Positions 58,121 to 64,000 of a stretch of 64,000 bases of DNA are shown here, piece by piece. Made by a program: the position numbers and the translations under genes. Under the pieces are notes generated by a model, which was not told where the DNA came from, ran no database searches, and saw nothing but the letters and a program-made list of their open reading frames with translations. The stretch's first letter is position 1, and each line of letters begins with the position of its first letter. Source of the stretch: Bacteroidota bacterium (GTDB taxonomy: Bacteria > Bacteroidota > Bacteroidia > Bacteroidales > Bacteroidaceae); the NCBI GenBank assembly GCA_023458215.1, contig JAEXAJ010000058.1, positions 1-64,000 on the forward strand, in the 5' to 3' direction.

Positions 58121-58606
58121 GCAGCCCGTCAACATACCGAAAAAGACAATACTGATTGGTCCCGATAAAAAGATACAAATGTCTATTTTATTTAGAAAGG
58201 TATCGCCCGCGCCTATAATCTAGTTGAAGGCAAGAAAGTTACTCTTTGGTTTAGTAAAGAAGGAGAACTTGTCTATTTGACCAACAGCTTTTACAGTAAA
58301 ACCCAAGGAGACGAAAATGAAGCGGTGCAAGTGCTCGAAAACTCCCTGTTCTACTATATTCCGATAGCGAAACTCGAAAACCTGTATTCAAATGATGCCG
58401 ACATCGCAAATTGGTTGCGCATACTACACCAAAACGCATTTATGGATATGGAAAGGAGACTCATTTATCACCTGCATATTTCGGCAGAGGAGAGTTACAA
58501 AGATTTCGTGGAGAAGCTCCCTAACCTGTTTCAGCGTGTCAATTTAGGCCACATAGCTTCTTATCTCGGAATGTCACATGTAACATTGTGTGCATTAAGA
58601 AAATGA
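58115..58606 (+). pseudogene. Crp/Fnr-type regulator pseudogene
   Basis: Begins near VNIPKKTILIGPDKK (N-terminal cyclic-nucleotide domain), with a frameshift around 58195 before KGIARAYNLVEGKKVTLWFSKE, and continues to the HTH RVNLGHIASYLGMSHVTL at 58540. Without the N-terminus and with the frameshift it is unlikely to work. The fusion to an integrase start suggests a deletion. Confidence 0.75.
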
Positions 58607-58652
58607 ACGAGTTTTCTTTAAGTAGTTAAAAAAGTCGAGAAAAGCAATTCTG

Positions 58653-58660
58653 TACCTTTG
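58653..58660 (+). promoter_or_regulatory. -7 promoter box of the acyltransferase gene
   Basis: TACCTTTG, exact TAnnTTTG, 29 bp before the ATG at 58689. The -33 region (GTTAAAAAAGTC) is weak. Confidence 0.55.
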
Positions 58661-58688
58661 CGGATATTTATCACATAAGTAACAAAAT

Positions 58689-59843
58689 ATGCTGCAAAAA
58701 CCTCACTTTATCCAACCGCCTAGAATCGTTTGGGTGGATGTACTTCGATTTATCGCCATCTTTATGGTGATCTGTATTCATTGTTCCGACCCTTTTAATG
58801 TCTCCCCCGAAGCTCGTTCGAATCTTGAGTTCAACTTCTGGGGTTCCCTCTACGGTTCATTTCTCCGCCCTTGCGTTCCGTTATTTGTTATGATTACAGG
58901 ATTGCTGCTATTGCCCGTAAATCTATCCATAGGCGATTTCTACAAAAAACGGCTTCTCAGAATTGCAGTGCCTTTTTTGGTATGGTCTGTCTTGTACAAC
59001 CTTTTCCCGTGGGTAACCGGTCTGTTGGGATTGTCACCAAGGATTATCTCGGATGTTTTTGCGTATGCTTCACCCGATGCTTCACAATCATTGGGCGACG
59101 CGATGAAGAACATAGCGCTTATTCCTTTCCAATTTAATGTCTATACCGTACCGATGTGGTATCTTTATATGCTCATCGGGCTCTATCTGTATATGCCCTT
59201 CTTCTCGGCTTGGGTTGAGAAAGCGACCGTTTCGCAGAAAAAGATATTCCTTTCCATTTGGGCGGTTACTCTCTTTATGCCTTATGCTTACACCTTCTTT
59301 TCGCACGAACTATTCGGGCTCAGTGCATGGAATACGTTCGGGACATTCTACTACTTTGCAGGATTTAACGGCTATCTGCTGCTAGGGCATTATCTGGCAA
59401 AAGACGTAAAACTGTGGAGCCGGAGTAAAACAATTGCCGTTGCGCTCCCACTATTTGCCATAGGTTATATTGCCACCTATATCGGTTTTAAGTTTATGAC
59501 TGCCAATCCCGACTGCATGGAACAGGACATGGAACTCTTCTTTCTGTATTGCTCCCCCAATGTGGTACTGATGACCGTTGCGCTGTTTCTATTGGTTCGC
59601 CAAGTGAAATTCAGCTCCGCGAGATACGTTGCCTTATTTGCGAATATCACCAAATGCGGGCTCGGCATTTATTTGGTACACTATTTTGTTGTCGGACTCG
59701 GTTATGCCATTGCCAATGCGCTGTCTATACCTATTTCGATAAAGATTCCGGTGACGGCAGTAATGGTATTTGCTATATCGTGGGGGGGTGTCGCACTCTT
59801 CTACCGGATAGTGCCCAAGGCTTCCAAATGGATATTCGGATAA
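58689..59843 (+). CDS. Membrane acyltransferase (Acyltransferase_3)
   Basis: 384 residues with about ten membrane helices. The N-terminal motif VDVLRFIAIFMVICIHCSDP (from residue 16) carries the His of this O-acyltransferase family. Likely acetylates a surface glycan or lipid. It stands with two more acetyltransferase genes (60601, 61373) and could belong to a glycan modification locus. Confidence 0.88.
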   Translation: MLQKPHFIQPPRIVWVDVLRFIAIFMVICIHCSDPFNVSPEARSNLEFNFWGSLYGSFLRPCVPLFVMITGLLLLPVNLSIGDFYKKRLLRIAVPFLVWSVLYNLFPWVTGLLGLSPRIISDVFAYASPDASQSLGDAMKNIALIPFQFNVYTVPMWYLYMLIGLYLYMPFFSAWVEKATVSQKKIFLSIWAVTLFMPYAYTFFSHELFGLSAWNTFGTFYYFAGFNGYLLLGHYLAKDVKLWSRSKTIAVALPLFAIGYIATYIGFKFMTANPDCMEQDMELFFLYCSPNVVLMTVALFLLVRQVKFSSARYVALFANITKCGLGIYLVHYFVVGLGYAIANALSIPISIKIPVTAVMVFAISWGGVALFYRIVPKASKWIFG

Positions 59844-59935
59844 TCAGGAGATTTTTCGCAATTGGTCTTTAGTTCATATCGGAAACAGTTGTATTGGGTT
59901 GTAGAATTCAGATTACAAACTAAAAAATAAAATAA

Positions 59936-60604
59936 ATGAAAAAAATTGTATCACTTCTTGCACTCTCATTAGTGGGATGCACACAAATCAAAGAAAATGT
60001 TATGATAGATACTCAAAATTGTAATGCGGGAATGTTTACACAATGCCTAAACACACCGGAATACACTATGCGAAATGACACTATAACCATTAGCAGCGGA
60101 GCAAAATCAGACTTCTTTAATGCACCGAACGGTACGCTATCGGTAGCCAATGCACCGCTACTGCTCAAAGAGATAGACAATACAAAACCTTTTACTTTTA
60201 CTGCAAAAGTAGAACCGGAGTTCTCAACCACGTATGATGCCGGTGCAATATATCTTTTTTACAACAAGGACCTTTGGCAAAAATTTGCCTTTGAAATGGA
60301 CGAAAGAGGGGTAACAAGACTCGTTACAGTCCGCACTATCAACACTTCTGATGATAACAACCACAATTCAATCACTGAAGGCCAAGTGTATATGAAAATT
60401 TCTTCAGACACTCAAACCGTAGGTTTCTACTATTCTATTGATGGTCAGACTTGGCACCTTGCACGGCTTTATCGCAATGAGTACCCACAGAAGATATATT
60501 TAGCTCTAAGCTCTCAGTCACCAATAGGCAAGGGTATTAACTCTCATTTTACAGAAATAGCGTTAAAGGATAGTAGTATCACTGATTTTAGGTTAGGATT
60601 ATGA
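59936..60604 (+). CDS. DUF1349 lipoprotein
   Basis: 222 residues. Lipobox LVGC (residues 12-15), then a concanavalin-like beta sandwich typical of DUF1349 (PFTFTAKVEPEFSTTYDAGAIYLFYN, KFAFEMDERG, VGFYYSIDGQTWHLARLY). Probably binds carbohydrate at the cell surface or periplasm. Its stop overlaps the start of the next frame (TTATGA). Confidence 0.8.
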   Translation: MKKIVSLLALSLVGCTQIKENVMIDTQNCNAGMFTQCLNTPEYTMRNDTITISSGAKSDFFNAPNGTLSVANAPLLLKEIDNTKPFTFTAKVEPEFSTTYDAGAIYLFYNKDLWQKFAFEMDERGVTRLVTVRTINTSDDNNHNSITEGQVYMKISSDTQTVGFYYSIDGQTWHLARLYRNEYPQKIYLALSSQSPIGKGINSHFTEIALKDSSITDFRLGL

Positions 60605-60952
60605 CCGAACGAGAGAAGATGCTTACAAGCCAAATCTATGATTGTGTAGATGCTCAGCTAATTGAACGTTGGCATTTGGCGAAACGTTTGCAGCAAGAAT
60701 ACAACTCTACCGATAGTCGCGACAGAGATGCTCTCAATACCATTTTGGATCAGCTACTAGGTTCGTGTTGTGAAAATGTATGGATAGCAGCACCATTTTT
60801 TGTCGATTACGGCGAAAACATACATATAGGTTCTAATGTGGAAATAAATATGAATTGTGTGTGTTTAGGCTGGTAGCGTAGTCATTAAATCCATCCCTGA
60901 TAATTGCGTGGCGGCAGGTAACCCCTGTAGAGTAATTCGTATGATTGAATAA
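60601..60952 (+). pseudogene. Maltose/galactoside acetyltransferase, internally deleted
   Basis: N-terminal part MTEREKMLTSQIYDC to HIGSNVEINMNCVCL (91 codons) and C-terminal part GSVVIKSIPDNCVAAGNPCRV are present, but the central hexapeptide-repeat region between (about 70 residues) is missing. After the junction near 60870 the frame is shifted. A deletion derivative of a LacA/Maa-type acetyltransferase. Confidence 0.8.
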
Positions 60953-61372
60953 TAAATTCGATTTTCTACAATTCAATGAAGCGATCTCGGTTCTACCGGA
61001 ATAGAAATCTCCCTCCTATTTATCCTTGTATACCTACTTTTTCCCAGTAGCTGTTATCGAATAGATGCCGACGTTACCTTCCTTGTATTTTCGGATGGTT
61101 TCCTCATTCAAATGCGCACCCTGCACCTCATCGGGCATAGTGACAGTCTTTGTTCGCTCCATGGGGACATTCCCAAAATCAATTCAAGGCATTTTGCAGA
61201 ATATAAGTGGTAAATTCAAGAATCAAGTAATACGTTATTGGTTCAAATACCCTAATTTATCATTTATTGTTTGCTTTCGGCCATTATAAGTTTATGAAAC
61301 AAACTATCTTTGTACCTTAATAGACAGATTACGAGGAAGAAACAAATCAATAAAAACATAAATAAGAAAGCT
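60953..61372. other. Intergenic region with a short leftward fragment
   Basis: Contains a leftward 42-codon frame (61034-61162, MERTKTVTMPDEVQG at its start) that looks like the end of a protein with parent outside or lost; it cannot be assigned. A -7-like TATCTTTG at 61305-61312 (exact TAnnTTTG) precedes the acyltransferase at 61373. Confidence 0.45.
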
Positions 61373-62110
61373 ATGGAACATATTAATGGCCAGGGCAATG
61401 AAATCACACTCATTTTCCCAGAAAGTAGATTAGACTGTATATCTTCCGGAAATGAACGGTTTAACCGGATTATCAATCAAGCCAACATTTCAGTCACAGG
61501 GAATAATAATCACATCACTATGTGCTTCGACTCTGAGGATAGTGCTGAAGAGTTGCTGCTTAGTCAAGGATTTCTTCTGATTGTAAAAGGAGACAACAAT
61601 GTTGTAAATATGGGAACGATTCTCTTACGCTGCTCTACGATATTGGGCATGACGGGACTAAAACTTATCATCGGACAGTTGCCGGGATTGGGCGCAGGAG
61701 TTTCGAGGGTAGCTAACAACTGCCGGGTGGATATTGGAAACCGTGTGATAATCAATGGTGTCACTTTGTATCTGCAAGAAGACAATTCCCACGTAAGTAT
61801 TGGAGACGATAGCCAGTTAAGTTGGGGCATTGATATATGGTGCACCGATGCACATACGATAACGAATCTGGAAGGTGATCCGATAAACTATGCAAAGAGT
61901 ATAGAAATCGGTAAACACGTATGGGTAGGAAAAGACGTAAAGATTGGCAAGGACGTAAAGATTGCCGATAACAGTATTGTAGGATGGGGAAGTATTGTCA
62001 CTAAAGAGTTTGATGAACCGAATGTAATTATAGCAGGCGTTCCGGCCAAAATCGTAAAGCGGGGAATCAATTGGGATCGCAGGTGTATCAATAAGTATCT
62101 GAAAGAATAG
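61373..62110 (+). CDS. Left-handed beta-helix acyltransferase
   Basis: 245 residues from MEHINGQGNE (a start at 61310 would add a basic tail). Hexapeptide repeats (for example VDIGNRVIINGVTLYL, SIEIGKHVWVGKDVKIGKDVKIADNSIVGWGSIV, VIIAGVPAKIV) mark a LbH transferase of the type used in polysaccharide modification. Promoter -7 box at 61305. Follows a cluster of glycan-related genes. Confidence 0.85.
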   Translation: MEHINGQGNEITLIFPESRLDCISSGNERFNRIINQANISVTGNNNHITMCFDSEDSAEELLLSQGFLLIVKGDNNVVNMGTILLRCSTILGMTGLKLIIGQLPGLGAGVSRVANNCRVDIGNRVIINGVTLYLQEDNSHVSIGDDSQLSWGIDIWCTDAHTITNLEGDPINYAKSIEIGKHVWVGKDVKIGKDVKIADNSIVGWGSIVTKEFDEPNVIIAGVPAKIVKRGINWDRRCINKYLKE

Positions 62111-62252
62111 TTGCCATCTCTTTTATCCTTCACAAAAGTTACCACGGAAAATATAGAGAAAACTCCTGATGAAGAATTGTCTATGAGATAAAAGAATTCT
62201 TCATCAAGAGCTTGTCCTAAACAGTAAGGAATCTGATTATAGGAGAATAATC

Positions 62253-62981
62253 TCAAATTTTATGATAAACATCTTCAAACGGCAGTCTGCATCGCTCTCC
62301 CCAAATTCCTTTATTTCCATCCCGTATTCCGCAGGAGACTACCATGTTTATTTCTGCACCATAAGGCAGCTTCAGCACTTTTTTGAGCCGACGACTGTCC
62401 AGCCCTTCCAAGGGACAAGTATCATACCCTTCGTTTGCCATTGCAATCATAAATGTCTGAGCGGCAAGCGCACAGGACTTATGTGCAACCACACGCATAT
62501 CATTCTCCGAAACTTCGAGCATCATTGGACGGAAAATGCTTATGACATTAGCCAGCAGTTTTCGAAACAGCCCTAAAAGACCGAAGAACCGGGCATAAAT
62601 AAACGGCATGATGATTCCATAATATAATTCCCGGTCTTTGATGCGTTTTGCCTGACGCTCTTTCGGACTGTTACGCTCGATATTTGCACGCTCAAAGTCG
62701 AGTACAAAACGCGCGTGTTTTCTGTAAACATCACGCCGCGCTACGAAAACAACGACTTGCGAAGCGGTGGAAGTAGCCTTCTGGTCGAGGCACGCATGCG
62801 ATACTTTCGCCAATAATCCGGGATCGGTGATGTGGTAAAATTCCCACAACTGCATGTTCGAACTGTTGGGTGCCAGAGTTGCCAACTCCAGGCAATGCTT
62901 TACTTTTTCCGTATCTATCGGCTTTGCTTTATCATACACCCGCACGGAGCGGCGGTAATTGAGAACTTCGTATAAATTCAT
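62253..62981 (-). CDS. Nitroreductase family protein
   Basis: 242 residues. FMN-binding N-terminus YRRSVRVYDKAKPID and LATLAPNSSNMQLWEFYHI, middle TASQVVVFVARRDVYR, and late MAMANEGYDTCPLEG. FMN-dependent reductase of nitro- or quinone-type compounds. It is divergent from the acyltransferase and 28 bp downstream of the AraC gene, so probably under its control. Confidence 0.88.
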   Translation of the reverse strand: MNLYEVLNYRRSVRVYDKAKPIDTEKVKHCLELATLAPNSSNMQLWEFYHITDPGLLAKVSHACLDQKATSTASQVVVFVARRDVYRKHARFVLDFERANIERNSPKERQAKRIKDRELYYGIIMPFIYARFFGLLGLFRKLLANVISIFRPMMLEVSENDMRVVAHKSCALAAQTFMIAMANEGYDTCPLEGLDSRRLKKVLKLPYGAEINMVVSCGIRDGNKGIWGERCRLPFEDVYHKI

Positions 62982-63009
62982 ATCTTGAACAATTTAATTA
63001 AAATACTTT

Positions 63010-63921
63010 TTATGGATTAAATGACTGCCGGAACTGTGCCGGAGAAACAGATGTCTGATTCTTGAACAAACGATGGAAAGATTGGGGATGTTCAAAGCCC
63101 AACTGATAGGCAATCTCGGAAACCGACAATCCGGTAGTGGATAGCAATTCCTTTGCTTTATCTATCAGCTTGTTCTGTATATGCTGCTGTGTCGTTTGCC
63201 CCGTATGGGTACGTAGCATATCACTCAGGTAATTGGGACTGAGATTGAGTTCTTGTGCAATAAACTGAACCGTAGGTATCCCGTCCGCAGACAGTTTGTC
63301 ACTCTTGAAATAATTATCCAGCAGACTCTCCAGCTTGCTCAGCAGGTCATTGCTCGCTTTTTTGCGGGTGAGAAACTGGCGATTATAGAAACGGTCGCAA
63401 TACTTCAACAGCAGGTCGATGTTCGACACGAGCAAATCCTGCGTGAAAGCATCTATATTCGCTTCGGTTTCCCGCCTGATATTGTCGAGTATTTCCAAAA
63501 TCATTTTCTCTTCCCGTTCCGAAAGATGCAGGGCTTCGTTGCTCGAATAAGAGAAGTAACCATAATCTTTTATCGCAGCAGCCAACGGATAGCCTTGCAG
63601 AAAATCGGGATGTATAATCAATGCCATTCCTTTCACCTTAGACAGCACGACATCCTCGAACTGGAATACTTGATTGGGCGCAATGAAATACATGATTCCT
63701 TCCTCAAAATCATAATACTGCTGCCCGTACTTGCATTTACCTGCACAATCTTTCTTCAGGGCGATTACATAAAAGCCGGTATACACGGCACTCAGTATCG
63801 TGTCCGGTATGATATTTATAGCGGAAAGGTCGAACACGCTTATCAGCGGATGAAGCGGCTTGGGTAGTTTGAACAGGTTATGTAGTGTCGTTATAGACGA
63901 TATTTTATCAGGTACTTTCAT
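63010..63921 (-). CDS. AraC-family transcription regulator
   Basis: 303 residues. An N-terminal cupin-type effector domain and the C-terminal double HTH (FIAQELNLSPNYLSDMLRTHTGQTTQQHIQNKLIDKAKELL, then LSVSEIAYQLGFEHPQSFHRLFKNQTSVSPAQFR). It likely regulates the neighbouring nitroreductase gene. Confidence 0.9.
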   Translation of the reverse strand: MKVPDKISSITTLHNLFKLPKPLHPLISVFDLSAINIIPDTILSAVYTGFYVIALKKDCAGKCKYGQQYYDFEEGIMYFIAPNQVFQFEDVVLSKVKGMALIIHPDFLQGYPLAAAIKDYGYFSYSSNEALHLSEREEKMILEILDNIRRETEANIDAFTQDLLVSNIDLLLKYCDRFYNRQFLTRKKASNDLLSKLESLLDNYFKSDKLSADGIPTVQFIAQELNLSPNYLSDMLRTHTGQTTQQHIQNKLIDKAKELLSTTGLSVSEIAYQLGFEHPQSFHRLFKNQTSVSPAQFRQSFNP

Positions 63922-63951
63922 TCGTTCTTATTTTTTAGGTTGAGTGACACA

Positions 63952-64000
63952 TTACATAAATCGCTTGATCCATTTGAGTTTTTCTTCGGAATATGGAGGA
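63952..64000 (-). CDS. Partial gene, C-terminal end only
   Basis: The last codons of a leftward gene from outside the window, PYSEEKLKWIKRFM with TAA at 63952-63954. Too short to assign. Confidence 0.3.
   Translation of the reverse strand, partial: PPYSEEKLKWIKRFM

Noticed and set aside
1..64000. A suppressor tRNA gene (anticodon UCA) to explain the in-frame TGA codons
   Set aside because: Reading the intergenic stretches for T-loop (GTTCGA) and paired acceptor stems gave no convincing tRNA; GGTTCTCCTGAGTCGAACC near 26454 is only a small hairpin before mobA. Such a tRNA could be elsewhere in the genome.

Overview
The window looks like a Bacteroidales chromosome (Bacteroides, Phocaeicola or Parabacteroides type) carrying a large integrative conjugative element. 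Several clues agree: promoters of the TAnnTTTG type, an Mpi-like invertase beside an invertible promoter, a DUF4988-type lipoprotein start, and a complete CTnDOT-style traA-traQ / mobABC set in the usual order.

Layout. (1) 1-0.8 kb: a lipoprotein N-terminus facing left and a promoter lying between two 29-bp inverted repeats, followed by the invertase (0.8-1.4 kb). (2) 1.5-7.9 kb: leftward housekeeping and accessory genes (rsgA, a methyltransferase, a CPBP protease, MmcQ/YjbR, two GNAT acetyltransferases, tag, a TIGR04076 protein) plus one rightward VOC protein. (3) 8.1-12.6 kb: start of the mobile element, with a structured spacer, a membrane protein, a ParB-like protein and a SLOG/DUF1273 protein. 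(4) 12.6-25.8 kb, leftward: an M48 protease and the mating-pore operon traA-traQ. (5) 25.8-30.3 kb: iteron-like repeats, a probable oriT, and mobA, mobB, mobC (relaxosome and coupling protein). (6) 30.4-33.2 kb: an AT-rich two-gene cargo (membrane-anchored S1-repeat protein plus a zinc-ribbon protein). (7) 33.5-40.6 kb: DUF3945, DUF1896 and a giant N6-methylase/SF2-helicase protein, then two excisionase-like HTH genes. (8) 41.9-55 kb: a defence island with Vsr, a Cas4-like Fe-S nuclease, a 2030-residue DruE-like helicase, a 1214-residue unknown protein, a C5-cytosine methyltransferase and a decayed XRE regulator. It looks like a Druantia type II-like operon. (9) 55.5-64 kb: a cupin, a DUF234-type ATPase, pseudogenes, acyltransferases, a nitroreductase and an AraC regulator.

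The most striking observation is in regions 4, 5 and 7. Eight core transfer genes (traA, traG, traH, traK, mobA, mobB, mobC and the giant helicase) are each interrupted by an in-frame TGA where a TGG Trp codon is expected or fits. No TAA or TAG is seen in such a role. In all eight genes the first TGA lies at codons 29-60; traG and the helicase each have a second one at a strongly conserved Trp. Apart from a 1-bp frameshift at the end of the DUF1896 gene, the reading frames of regions 4, 5 and 7 are otherwise open to full length. Random decay should not look like this. UGA decoded as Trp (suppressor tRNA, recoded host, or gated readthrough), or an unusual directed mutation process, would fit better. 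I found no tRNA gene in the window that could explain it. No complete integrase is present, so the element's ends are not defined here.
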